A DNA stretch of 64,000 bases from Verrucomicrobiota bacterium (GCA_023399155.1 JAEWQP010000006.1:186001-250000), one strand, 5' to 3'; numbered from the stretch's first letter, positions 52,911 to 61,279 are shown. Notes: a model not told the origin generated them from the letters alone. Translations and numbers: made by a program.

Positions 52911-52933
52911 GGGCCCGCAGGCTTCACGGGCCC
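52911..52933. terminator. stem-loop between convergent HNH and thioesterase genes
   Basis: GGGCCCG (52911-52917) and CGGGCCC (52927-52933) form a 7-base-pair GC stem with a 9-base loop between two converging stop codons. No T-tract follows, so it is only a possible terminator. Confidence 0.3.
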
Positions 52934-53038
52934 GAAATGCACACCCTGCGCCGGCCTTCAGCATCGAGCTTGCGGCGTCCTGACTCTGTATCCGGTCTTC
53001 CGTTCTCTCTCTTCCGACCGCCGTCGTCGGCTCCGATC

Positions 53039-53452
53039 TTACTCCGCCGCATCGGCGAACCAGCCATTCACCGCGGCCACGAAACGCGGGGGCGGGCGCA
53101 CGACCTCGTTCTTGTGGTTGAGAAACGCGTGCACGGTATGTCCGGTGGCGAGGAGCACGTCGCCGCGCAGGAGCCGGTACTCCATCCTGATCCGCAGGAC
53201 GGGCTTTTCGCGCAGCGAGGCTTCGATCGTGACAACGTCATCGTAGAGCGCCGGCCGCTTGTAATTCATCCCCACCTCGAGCACGGGCAATCGGTAGCCC
53301 TCGCGCTCCAGGTCGGCGTAGGGAAATCCGTTCTGGCGCAGCAGCTCGGTGCGTCCGATTTCCAGCCACGGCAAATAGCTGCCGTGGTAGGCAATCGACA
53401 TCATGTCCGTCTCGGCGTAGCGGACGCGAATCTCGGTGCGGCAGGTGAGCAT
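53039..53452 (-). CDS. YbgC-like 4HBT thioesterase
   Basis: 137-residue hot-dog-fold acyl-CoA thioesterase of the YbgC/tol-pal type. The active site is RYAETDMMSIAYHGSYLPWLEIGRTELL, with the AETD Asp and the His of YHG, followed by YKRPALYDDVVTIEASL. YbgC proteins act on short or medium acyl-CoA, and in enterobacteria they sit in the tol-pal operon; no tol-pal genes are near here. The ATG at 53452 is clear. It differs from the other thioesterase at 46167. Confidence 0.88.
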   Translation of the reverse strand: MLTCRTEIRVRYAETDMMSIAYHGSYLPWLEIGRTELLRQNGFPYADLEREGYRLPVLEVGMNYKRPALYDDVVTIEASLREKPVLRIRMEYRLLRGDVLLATGHTVHAFLNHKNEVVRPPPRFVAAVNGWFADAAE

Positions 53453-53543
53453 GATGGGTGGACGCCACCATGAAGTGCAGCCGCGAGGCCGCAGGCCAGA
53501 TTAATGATCCGACCGGTGCCGTGGTGTCGCCCAAGCCACCGCG

Positions 53544-54965
53544 TCAAAAGCGGTATTCGTAGGTGTTGCCGTCGCCATCCTCGAAGTGGAGGACCTTGCC
53601 GTTCACGCCCGTGAGCTTGAGGCCGAGTTCGTAGTTCACGAGTTCGCCGACCTCGTAGAGCTTGCCGTTCATGAATACCTTGGGAACGACGCCGCTGCGG
53701 ATCCCGGTGAGCTGGATTTTTTGAACCCAGGCCAGGATCGTGGGATCGGGCCGGTTGACGCGCGGGGGCGGTGGAGGCGGGGGAGCGGGCGCCTCGGCCG
53801 GCGTCGGTGCCTCGGCGACTTGCGGGGAGGTGGCGGTCGCGTCCGTCGTCGTGGCGACGGTCGGAGCCGGGTCGGGTGCGACCGGCGCCGCGGGTGTCGG
53901 TGCGGGCGCGATATCACGGGTGGCCGCCTCCGTTGACTCGGTCGAGTCATCTTCCTCGATCATGGCTTCCTCGGCCGGCGGGGTGGCGGCCTTGGAAGGT
54001 GCGCGCAAGGCGAGATAGGCGGCCGTGAGTCCGCCTCCGATCAGGATCGCGAGGATGCCGCCCACCACGAGCAGGATGGTTTCGGGATTCGCGGCCTTCT
54101 TGCGCGGCGCCCTGGGGGGCGGCGCATTGAGCACGCCCGGCGCCGCGGCCTCCGACTCTCCGCCCTCGCGCGTGGCGCCCGGGACCGTCGAGGCTCCGGC
54201 GGGGAGCGGGGTGGAGGCAAGGAATGCCGCTGCGAGTTCAGGCGTGGGTGCGCGAAGTCCGCCCACGGGGCTGGGCGCCCCCGGCTGGAGGCCGGCGGGC
54301 GGGGGCGCGAGGAGAGTCGCTCCGGCGGGAGGCGGACTCGCGGCCTCCGGAGCGGGGAAGCGGAACTTGGGCTCGGGCTTGAGCGCCGCGGTCGCGATCG
54401 CCTTTTCCATCGCGAGCGCGTCATCCGCTCCAGCCCGCTTGTATTGCTGCCGCAGCGCCTCGATCGAATCGGCGTCGTCTGTCGCCGGCTCGGAGGCCGG
54501 CCCGGCGGGCGGTTCCACCGGAGCTGCGGGTGAAACGGCCGGCATAGCGGGTAATGAACTTGTGGGTACGGCCGTGGGCGGGGGTATCGGCGCGGGCGGG
54601 CCGATCCGGGAGCCGGAAGCCGGCGCGGCGCCGGGACTCGGGGAGAGCGTCAACCGGAGCGGGGAGGACGATGCCGCCGGCGGCGGCGGGATTGGACGAG
54701 GGATGGCCGAGGGGGCGGCTTCGGGCGACGACAGCGTGAGCTTGAGCGGTCCGGCGCTCGCTTGGGCAGGGGCGGCGGGAGGTGACTCGGGCGGGGTGGC
54801 GGCCGGAGGTGTGCTGAGCGTCAGCTTCAACAAGCCCGGGGTCGGCGTGGCGGGTGCGGCGGCGGGAGCGTCCGGCGCGGGCGCCGGGGGCGGTGCGACG
54901 GGCGCGGGTGCCGGCGCAGACTGCAGGCTTTCCGCCTTCTTGAGGGCGTCGTTGATCAGGCTCAT
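53544..54965 (-). CDS. GspB-like membrane protein with long Pro/Ala linker
   Basis: 473-residue bitopic membrane protein. The N-terminus MSLINDALKKAESLQ matches the start of ExeB/GspB-type and related secretion assembly proteins. Residues about 17-300 are a very Pro/Ala-rich, low-complexity region. A single transmembrane helix follows (ILLVVGGILAILIGGGLTAAYLAL, about residues 300-325), then another Pro/Ala linker. The C-terminus is a small folded domain: TILAWVQKIQLTGIRSGVVPKVFMNGKLYEVGELV, as in GspB periplasmic domains that help place type II secretion or pilus components. The ATG at 54965 is clear. No GspD or pilus gene is in the window, so the partner is unknown. Confidence 0.75.
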   Translation of the reverse strand: MSLINDALKKAESLQSAPAPAPVAPPPAPAPDAPAAAPATPTPGLLKLTLSTPPAATPPESPPAAPAQASAGPLKLTLSSPEAAPSAIPRPIPPPPAASSSPLRLTLSPSPGAAPASGSRIGPPAPIPPPTAVPTSSLPAMPAVSPAAPVEPPAGPASEPATDDADSIEALRQQYKRAGADDALAMEKAIATAALKPEPKFRFPAPEAASPPPAGATLLAPPPAGLQPGAPSPVGGLRAPTPELAAAFLASTPLPAGASTVPGATREGGESEAAAPGVLNAPPPRAPRKKAANPETILLVVGGILAILIGGGLTAAYLALRAPSKAATPPAEEAMIEEDDSTESTEAATRDIAPAPTPAAPVAPDPAPTVATTTDATATSPQVAEAPTPAEAPAPPPPPPPRVNRPDPTILAWVQKIQLTGIRSGVVPKVFMNGKLYEVGELVNYELGLKLTGVNGKVLHFEDGDGNTYEYRF

Positions 54966-55303
54966 GAACGGGCAGCGACCGGAAAAGCTCGAGGGTGGTG
55001 GACGGTGGAAGCAGGCGATGGCCGGCACGCGAGTGGTCCCGACCTGCGGAAGTTCGGGGCAGCGCGCGTACGTGGCCGTTCTCCTTTGGTTTCGGCGCCG
55101 TGGGGATTAGGCTTGAGGCGCCGGACCGCCTGGGGAGTTGCCCTCACGGACACTGGAGTTCGCTCCGGGCGCGCTGCTCGCAGGCCGCGACGGGAGCCGG
55201 TGGGCTGGCGTGATTTGTGGAAACCGCTCGAGCCGCGCGGGTTGCAGTGAGTTTAGGCTTCCCATGGGCGCTCGAATCCGCAGAGTTTAGCGGCAACGCG
55301 CCC

Positions 55304-55585
55304 ATGACTCTCCGCCGCTCGGTCATCGCTTTTTACGCGCTTTTGTTCGTCGCCCTCACGCTCTTCGCGGGGCTGTTTTTCCTGCGGACCTATGCAGAAG
55401 TCACGGCGCTGGAGAGCCAGGAGCGCGACGGGCGGCTTCGTCTGGCCGAATTGCGCACGTACCTCGCGCAGCAGGAGAACAAGCTCGAGCGGCTGCGCAG
55501 CGATCCGGTTTTCGTCGAGCGCGCGATTCGCGAAAAGCTCGGCTACGCACGCCCCGAGGAAACCGTCTATCGGTTTGAGCGCTGA
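55304..55585 (+). CDS. FtsB/DivIC-like septum formation protein
   Basis: 93-residue bitopic protein: one transmembrane helix (FYALLFVALTLFAGLFFL) and a periplasmic coiled coil (LRLAELRTYLAQQENKLERLRSD), ending in VERAIREKLGYARPEETVYRF, the typical FtsB/DivIC tail. Such proteins form a divisome complex with FtsL and FtsQ. The ATG at 55304 is chosen because it begins just before the helix. It precedes the UDP-sugar pyrophosphorylase gene by 115 bases, a cell-envelope setting. Confidence 0.85.
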   Translation: MTLRRSVIAFYALLFVALTLFAGLFFLRTYAEVTALESQERDGRLRLAELRTYLAQQENKLERLRSDPVFVERAIREKLGYARPEETVYRFER

Positions 55586-55700
55586 TCGCGGCGCCCGATC
55601 TGCGCCCGCAGTCGGCGACGGCGTGCCCTCCAGCGTTGCCTTGCACGGGCGGCTGCCATCTCGTGGGCGCCCCGCGGAAGTTTCCGCACTCCATTTCCCG

Positions 55701-57125
55701 ATGAAGGACCACGACGCGTTGATCCAAAGCTACCAAGCCGCCGGACAGGGACAGGTGTTCCGCTTCTGGCCCGAGCTCTCCTCCGAACAGCGTGCCGCGC
55801 TGATCGAGCAGGCGCGCGAAATCGACCTCGCGGAACTCGCGCGCCTGAATGAGTCGCTCGTGCTCGGCCGGCAGGCGGCGACCGCGGATGTCTCGGGTAT
55901 CGAGCCCGCACCGTGCATCGCGCTCCCGGAACATGGCGGCGACACCGCGGCGTGGGCCGAGGCGCGGCTCGCCGGCGAGAAGGCGCTGCGCCGGGGCAAG
56001 GTCGCGCTCTTCACCGTGGCCGGGGGCCAGGGAACGCGGCTCGGGTATGATGGGCCGAAAGGCACGTTCCCGGTTACGCCCGTGACGAAGAAGCCGCTCT
56101 TCCAGGTTTTCGCGGAGAAGATCCTGGCGGCCCAGAAGCGCTACGGTTGCGAACTGATGTGGTTCATCATGACGAGTCATGCGAACCACGCGCAGACGCT
56201 GGCCTTCTTCGACAAGCACCGCCATTTCGGCCTGCGCCCGGAACAGGTGCATTTTTTCCGCCAGGGTCGGATGCCGGCGGTCGATTTTTCCGGAAAGGTC
56301 CTGCTCGAATCGCGCGACGCGATCGCGCTCAGCCCCGACGGCCACGGAGGCTCGCTTCGCGCGCTCGTGCGCAGCGGCGCGGTCGAGCGCATGGAGCGCG
56401 CCGGCGTCGAGGTGATCAGCTACTTCCAGGTCGACAACCCGCTGATCCGCATCATCGACCCGGCGTTCATCGGGTTCCACCTGCTGCGCGGCTCGGAGAT
56501 GTCGAGTCGGATGGTGCCCAAGGCGTTCGACAAGGAGAAGGTCGGCCATTTCTGCCTGCAGCGCGGCCGACTGGTCGTGATCGAGTACAGCGACATGCCC
56601 GACGAATTTGCCACGTTGCGCGATGAACGCGGGGAACTCGTCTACAACGCCGGCAGCATCGCGATCCACCTGCTTTCCACCGCCTTCGTGCGGCGGGTGG
56701 GCGAGGGCGGCACGAACGTGGTTCTTCCCTTCCACCGTGCGGACAAGAAGGTCGCGACCGTCGACGGCGCCGGCACGCCGCTCAAGCCCGACAAGCCCAA
56801 CGGCGTGAAGTTCGAGATGTTCGTTTTCGATGCCCTGCCCTTCGCGCGCAACCCGATCGTGGTCGAGACGCGCCGCTCGGAGGAGTTTTCCCCGGTCAAG
56901 AACGCCGAGGGGGGCGACTCGCCGCGCACGTGCAGCGACGACCAGATGCGGCTCTTCACGCGCTGGATGCACGCCGCCGGGCTCGCGGTGCCCGTGGACG
57001 CCCACGGCGTGCCGACGATCAAGGTCGAGATCTCGCCGCTCTTCGCCGTCGACGAGGATACCTTCGCGGAAAGCTGGGCCGCGCTGAAGACGAAGCCCGC
57101 GATCCGGGACGGCCTGGTGCTGTAG
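55701..57125 (+). CDS. UDP-N-acetylglucosamine pyrophosphorylase-like (UDPGP family) enzyme
   Basis: 474-residue nucleotidyltransferase of the eukaryote-type UDPGP family that joins UTP with a hexose 1-phosphate. The nucleotide-binding loop is AGGQGTRLGYDGPKGTFPV; then FIMTSHANHAQTLAFF, HFFRQGRMPAVDFSGKVLLES, SYFQVDNPLIRIIDP and KPDKPNGVKFEMFVFDALPF. The VDNPLIR-type motif favours GlcNAc-1-phosphate, but glucose or another sugar cannot be excluded. The bacterial GlmU-type enzyme is a different fold. The ATG at 55701 is clear. The phosphohexomutase gene follows, separated by a repeat element. Confidence 0.88.
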   Translation: MKDHDALIQSYQAAGQGQVFRFWPELSSEQRAALIEQAREIDLAELARLNESLVLGRQAATADVSGIEPAPCIALPEHGGDTAAWAEARLAGEKALRRGKVALFTVAGGQGTRLGYDGPKGTFPVTPVTKKPLFQVFAEKILAAQKRYGCELMWFIMTSHANHAQTLAFFDKHRHFGLRPEQVHFFRQGRMPAVDFSGKVLLESRDAIALSPDGHGGSLRALVRSGAVERMERAGVEVISYFQVDNPLIRIIDPAFIGFHLLRGSEMSSRMVPKAFDKEKVGHFCLQRGRLVVIEYSDMPDEFATLRDERGELVYNAGSIAIHLLSTAFVRRVGEGGTNVVLPFHRADKKVATVDGAGTPLKPDKPNGVKFEMFVFDALPFARNPIVVETRRSEEFSPVKNAEGGDSPRTCSDDQMRLFTRWMHAAGLAVPVDAHGVPTIKVEISPLFAVDEDTFAESWAALKTKPAIRDGLVL

Positions 57126-57133
57126 GCGGGAGT

Positions 57134-57290
57134 CTGAGGACCCGAGCAAAGGACGAACGACAGAGGACGGAAGTCGGAGGACGTAGAACCGAACACCGTT
57201 CGCTCCCACCTCACCCGTCCTCGCCCGTTTCTTCCACTCGTTCTCGTTCTCATTCTCGTTCTCGTTCTCCTCATCCTCCTCCGGAACCGG
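57134..57290. repeat. intergenic repeat element with heptamer arm and hexamer arm
   Basis: The left arm (57136 to about 57190) repeats a 7-base unit close to AGGACGN (GAGGACC, AGGACGA, AGGACGG, AGGACGT). The right arm (57238-57275) repeats TTCTCG/TTCTCA, the same hexamer family as the element at 51987-52113. It fills the gap after the pyrophosphorylase stop codon. Confidence 0.75.
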
Positions 57291-57358
57291 GAGAGGACCA
57301 TTCGCCGCCCCTGGCTTCTGCCTTGATCCACTGCAGGCGCGTCCGAACAGTTCATCGC

Positions 57359-59329
57359 ATGTCGACCGAACTTCTCAGCCGCGTGGAAGCGGCCCGTGCG
57401 GACGGCCGCCTTCTGGCGAGCGCCGCGGAAAACCTCAAGGCATGGATCTCTTCCGGCGTGCTGCCCGCCTGGGCCACCTCGAGCATCGGCGAACTCTTCG
57501 CCGCCGGAGCGTATGCAGAACTCAACGACCGGTTCTACCGCTACCTCGAGTTCGGCACGGGAGGCATGCGCGGCCGCACGATCGGAGCCGTGTCGACGAA
57601 GGCCGAGATCGGCATCCCCGGCGCGCAGGACACCCCGCAGTACCCGGGCGTGGGCAGCAACATGCTCAACGAGTTCACGATCGTGCGCGCGACGATCGGG
57701 CTCTACCGCTACACCGCGGGCTGGCTCGCCGCTTCCGGGCGCTTCGACACGCCCAAGCTCGTCATCGCCCACGACGTGCGGCACTTCTCGCGCCGCTTCT
57801 GCGAACTCGCCGCGTCCACCTGGGGGCGGCTGGGCGGGCAGGCGTTCATCTTCGATGGTCCGCGTTCCACGCCGCAGCTCAGCTTCAGCGTCCGCCACCT
57901 GAAGGCGCATTGTGGCGTTGTCATCACCGCCAGTCACAATCCGCCCCACGACAACGGCTTCAAGGCCTACTTCGAGGATGGCGGCCAGGTCACGCCGCCG
58001 CACGACAAGGGCATCATCGCCGAGGTCAACAAGGTGCCGCTGCCCGAGACGGCCGCGCACCTCGGTGTCGACCTGGCCCGGGTGGTCACGCTTCCCCCCG
58101 CGGTCGACCAGGCCTATCTCGCCACGCTGGAGCAGGTGGTGCTCGACCCCGGCGTTTTCAAGGGCTCGAAGCTCAAGGCCGTCTTCACGCCCATCCACGG
58201 CACGGGCGCGATCTCGACCGAGCCCGTGCTCCGGAAGATCGGCGTGAAGTACCAGGTTGTACCCGAACAGGCGGTACAGGACCCGCGCTTCCCGACGGTC
58301 AAGTCGCCGAACCCGGAGAACGCCGAGGCGCTTTCCAGGGCGGTCGAGCTCGCGAGGGCCACGAAGGCGGACATCGTCATGGCGACCGATCCCGACTGCG
58401 ACCGCATGGGCACCGCCGTGCGCACGCGCAAGGGCGAGATCATCCTGCTGTCCGGCAACCAGGTCGGCGTGCTCCTGGCCGAGTACCGCATCAGCAAGAT
58501 GAAGAAGCTCGGCCTGATCCCGAAGAAGGGGGGCCGCAGCGCCGCGCTGATCAAGACATTCGTCACCTCGCCCATGCAGGACGCCGTCGGCGCGGGCCAC
58601 GGGTTGAAGGTCATCAACACCCTCACCGGCTTCAAGTGGATCGCGGCCAAGATGCGCGGCTACGAGGAGCAGATGAAGGCGGCCGTGCTCAAGAAGGAGG
58701 GCATCGCGCTCGATTACGACGGCACCGACTTCCGCACCCGCGCGAAGCTCCTGCAGAAGCACAGCACCTTCTACGTCTTCGGCGACGAGGAGAGCTACGG
58801 GTACCTGCCGGCGGACTTCGTGCGCGACAAGGACGGCAACGCCGCCTGCCTCATGTTCTGCGAGCTGGCCGCCGAGGCGAAGAAGGCCGGCCGCACCGTC
58901 GACGAGCAGCTCGATGCTCTGTATTTGAAGTATGGATTCTACCTCGAGGGCGTGGGCCAGATCTACTTCGAGGGCGCGGCCGGCGCCGCGAAGATCGCGC
59001 GCATCCTCGAGACCTACCGCGCCTCGCCGCCCAAGGCGATCGACGGGGTGAAGGTGAAGCGCTTCCGCGACTTCGGCCGCCAGGTGATCAAGGATGCCGA
59101 CGGGGAGCGCATCCCGCCGCAGGACCTCTACTTCGTGGAACTGGCCAACGGCTTCAGCTACGCGGTGCGCGGCAGCGGCACCGAGCCGAAGATCAAGTTC
59201 TACATCTTCGCCCGCGCCGACGTGAAGACCGCGAAGCAGCTGCCCGCCGTGAAGGCGGCGACCCGGACCGCGCTCGACGCCGCCCGCAAGGCGATCGAAG
59301 CCGACGCCGCCGCCCGCGCGGAGAGCTGA
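57359..59329 (+). CDS. phosphohexomutase (phosphoglucomutase/phosphomannomutase family)
   Basis: 656-residue alpha-D-phosphohexomutase that interconverts hexose 1- and 6-phosphates. It has the phosphoserine loop TASHNPPHDNGFKAYF, the metal-binding DPDCDR loop, the sugar-binding GDEESYG loop and the phosphate-binding RGSGTEPKIKFY loop, in that order. The length and FGTGGMRGR start match the PgcA-like group, which acts mainly on glucose phosphates; at 656 residues it is a little longer than usual. The ATG at 57359 (MSTELLSRVEAARAD) is clear. It likely works with the upstream pyrophosphorylase in making UDP-sugars. Confidence 0.92.
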   Translation: MSTELLSRVEAARADGRLLASAAENLKAWISSGVLPAWATSSIGELFAAGAYAELNDRFYRYLEFGTGGMRGRTIGAVSTKAEIGIPGAQDTPQYPGVGSNMLNEFTIVRATIGLYRYTAGWLAASGRFDTPKLVIAHDVRHFSRRFCELAASTWGRLGGQAFIFDGPRSTPQLSFSVRHLKAHCGVVITASHNPPHDNGFKAYFEDGGQVTPPHDKGIIAEVNKVPLPETAAHLGVDLARVVTLPPAVDQAYLATLEQVVLDPGVFKGSKLKAVFTPIHGTGAISTEPVLRKIGVKYQVVPEQAVQDPRFPTVKSPNPENAEALSRAVELARATKADIVMATDPDCDRMGTAVRTRKGEIILLSGNQVGVLLAEYRISKMKKLGLIPKKGGRSAALIKTFVTSPMQDAVGAGHGLKVINTLTGFKWIAAKMRGYEEQMKAAVLKKEGIALDYDGTDFRTRAKLLQKHSTFYVFGDEESYGYLPADFVRDKDGNAACLMFCELAAEAKKAGRTVDEQLDALYLKYGFYLEGVGQIYFEGAAGAAKIARILETYRASPPKAIDGVKVKRFRDFGRQVIKDADGERIPPQDLYFVELANGFSYAVRGSGTEPKIKFYIFARADVKTAKQLPAVKAATRTALDAARKAIEADAAARAES

Positions 59330-59642
59330 TCAGCCTCAATTCCGCGGCGGACTCGCTGGCTGCGTCGGCCCGAGCGCGGCTGCTGCGCGCCATCGGCGGC
59401 GGTGCATGGCAGTGCGCTCGTCAGCCGCCACCCTGGTTCCGCCGGTATCGCGGTCACCGTTGCGCGCGGCTGCATCGATCCCCGGCGCTCGATGTTAAAC
59501 TTTCGTGAAGCAGGGTCGCCGGCGCGTGGGAAATCCCCCAGGCCGGCGCGTGAGGTGAAGCATTCTCCGTAGAGAAGGCTGCGATACAAGTCGCTGCGGC
59601 GCCGCTTCATGGGTCGGCGCGAGCGGGAACGTTTTTCGGGGT
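59330..59642. other. intergenic region with inverted repeat
   Basis: No gene was seen in the 5' part. The perfect palindrome TTCTC-CGTA-GAGAA lies at 59563-59576, and GCCGGCGCGTG occurs twice within 59517-59552. These may be regulatory sites for the CHASE3-like gene. No known riboswitch pattern could be fitted. Confidence 0.35.
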
Positions 59643-59662
59643 ATTGGGGTCAACTCCCCAAT
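59643..59662 (+). promoter_or_regulatory. inverted repeat just before the CHASE3-like gene
   Basis: ATTGGGG (59643-59649) and CCCCAAT (59656-59662) are perfect reverse complements around TCAACT. It ends on the ATG at 59661 and 25 bases before the ATG at 59688. It could be an operator or an RNA hairpin that limits access to the first start; neither is shown. Confidence 0.4.
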
Positions 59663-59687
59663 GGGGCGGCCGATATCCGAAGGGACG

Positions 59688-60593
59688 ATGGCTTCGAGAG
59701 TTTCGCACAACGAGGCGCTGGCGGGTATTTCCCTGCGGGCACGCGAGGCGATGGCCCATTCGCCGGCCGGATCGTGGTGGCGGCGATGGTGGTTCTCGCT
59801 CTCGCCGCAGCTGCTCGTCGGCATCGTGACGGTCGCGGGCCTGTCGCTCTCGCTCGTGTTCACCGTCCAACTCGCCTTGCGCAGCCAGACGCAGCTCACC
59901 GAATCCGCGCGCGGCCGGCTCCACACGCTGCGCGTGGAGGAACAGATCCAGACCATGCTCGCCGCCCTTGCCGGCGCCGAGGCGGATCTACGCGACTACT
60001 TCGGCAGCCGGGCCGACATCCACCTCGCACTCATGGGCGAGAAACGCGCCACCGCCCGCGGCTGCCTCGCGGAACTCGGTCGTCTGGCTCCGGGGAGTCC
60101 CGAGCAGGACGACCAGCTCAGGCAGCTCGCGTCGCTCCTCGAGGCCCGCTTCGGTCTCATGGACCGCATGGTTGAGAGCGCGCGGCCGGGCTCGAATGCC
60201 AATCTCCTCGCGCTCATGCTCGCCGATCGCGGCTTCGAGAGCAGCAACGCGATCCGTGCCGAAACCTCGGCGCTGCTGGCCAGCGTGCGACGCGACGACG
60301 CCGCGCACCAGGCGGCCCTGGGACAGCAGACCTGGGCGGCCCTGGGCTGGCTCTCCATCTTCGTCGCGGTCAATGCCGTTGCCGTGGCCGGCGTGATCGC
60401 CGTCGTCTTCCGCGCCGGGCGCATGTCGCGCATCGCCAAGGTCTGCGCCTGGTCGCATACGGTTGAATACGACGGCCGGTGGATGAGCTTCGAGCAGTAT
60501 CTTGAGGCACGCTTCGGCATCAAGGCCTCGCACGGCATCTCGCCCGAGGAAGCCGCAAAGGTCATGGGGACGATGCCGCCGGCGAAGGGGTGA
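59688..60593 (+). CDS. CHASE3-like membrane protein without output domain
   Basis: 301-residue protein with two transmembrane helices (LLVGIVTVAGLSLSLVFTVQ and GWLSIFVAVNAVAVAGVIAVVF) enclosing a helical extracytoplasmic domain of CHASE3 type (about 65-215, LHTLRVEEQIQTMLAAL). CHASE3 domains usually sense signals for kinases, but here only a short cytoplasmic tail follows. That tail (CAWSHTVEYDGRW, then YLEARFGIKASHGISPEEA) resembles the small domain found at the ends of many bacterial sensor proteins, where it reads C-x-x-C and HG-(I/L)-C-P-x-C; all those cysteines but one are lost here. The ATG at 59688 follows AAGGGAC; the ATG at 59661 lies in an inverted repeat. The signalling partner is unknown. 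Confidence 0.75.
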   Translation: MASRVSHNEALAGISLRAREAMAHSPAGSWWRRWWFSLSPQLLVGIVTVAGLSLSLVFTVQLALRSQTQLTESARGRLHTLRVEEQIQTMLAALAGAEADLRDYFGSRADIHLALMGEKRATARGCLAELGRLAPGSPEQDDQLRQLASLLEARFGLMDRMVESARPGSNANLLALMLADRGFESSNAIRAETSALLASVRRDDAAHQAALGQQTWAALGWLSIFVAVNAVAVAGVIAVVFRAGRMSRIAKVCAWSHTVEYDGRWMSFEQYLEARFGIKASHGISPEEAAKVMGTMPPAKG

Positions 60594-60637
60594 ACGGGAT
60601 GCCGGGTCGCAAAGCGACGGGCTCCGGAGCCAGATTG

Positions 60638-60700
60638 GGCCGCAAAGAAGCGCAAAGGGCGCAAAAAGTCAGAGTCGATTTGCTGCAGCCTTCTGCGTTT
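60638..60700. repeat. intergenic repeat element, GCGCAAAG type
   Basis: CCGCAAAGAAGCGCAAAGGG at 60640-60659 and GCGCAAAAAG after it are near-copies of a 9-base unit. A partly complementary arm (TTCTGCGTTTCCGTTCGG) lies near 60690-60707. The element lies between two converging stop codons (CHASE3-like and L,D-transpeptidase genes). Confidence 0.7.
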
Positions 60701-60735
60701 CCGTTCGGCTCACTCCGGCCTCGGGGGCACGGGCT

Positions 60736-61251
60736 TCAATCCACGATCAGCACCGGGTCGCCCACCCGCACCTGCTCGAAGAGTTCGATGACATCGAGGT
60801 TGCCCATGACCACGCAGCCGGCGCTCTGGGGCTGGCCCAGGAGATCCTCGCGATCGGTGCCGTGGATGTAGACGTAGCGGGCATAGGTGTCGACCTCGCC
60901 GCCCTGGTTCACGCCCGGCTCGAGGCCCTTGAGCCAGAGGATGCGGCTGGTGATCAGGTTGCCGTCGGCCGCGCCGCGCGCGCGGTGTTCATTGAAGTGA
61001 AACCCGGTGGGTACCCGGCTTTTGAACACGATGCCGGGGGGCTGGCCGGCGCCGATCTTCTCGGCAATGGCATGCAGGCCGCGCGGGGTGCCGAGCGAGC
61101 CGCTGAGGTTGGACGGCGGGCGCTTCGATGTGGAAATGACGTAGCTTTTGGAGAGCGACCCGCCGTTGTAGAGACGCAGGGTCTGCCGGTCGATCGAGAC
61201 GAGAAGAGCCCGGTTTGAGGGCTTGATCCCGGCCGATTCGCATTGTTGCAT
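60736..61251 (-). CDS. L,D-transpeptidase (YkuD family)
   Basis: 171-residue YkuD-fold enzyme for peptidoglycan cross-linking or attachment. It has the nucleophilic cysteine and its motif YIHGTDREDLLGQPQSAGCVVM, plus LVSIDRQTLRLY at the start of the fold. No transmembrane anchor or signal peptide is obvious, so its export is unclear. Two further ATGs at 61275 and 61281 lie upstream; the 61251 start is chosen because GGAAACAGGTC precedes it. Using the longer start would make it overlap the asd start on the other strand. It converges on the CHASE3-like gene. Confidence 0.85.
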   Translation of the reverse strand: MQQCESAGIKPSNRALLVSIDRQTLRLYNGGSLSKSYVISTSKRPPSNLSGSLGTPRGLHAIAEKIGAGQPPGIVFKSRVPTGFHFNEHRARGAADGNLITSRILWLKGLEPGVNQGGEVDTYARYVYIHGTDREDLLGQPQSAGCVVMGNLDVIELFEQVRVGDPVLIVD

Positions 61252-61279
61252 GACCTGTTTCCAACCCGCGTCCATTTCC

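Noticed and set aside
59480..59640. Possible riboswitch (c-di-GMP or cobalamin type) before the CHASE3-like gene
   Set aside because: No consensus core could be fitted; only simple inverted repeats are present.
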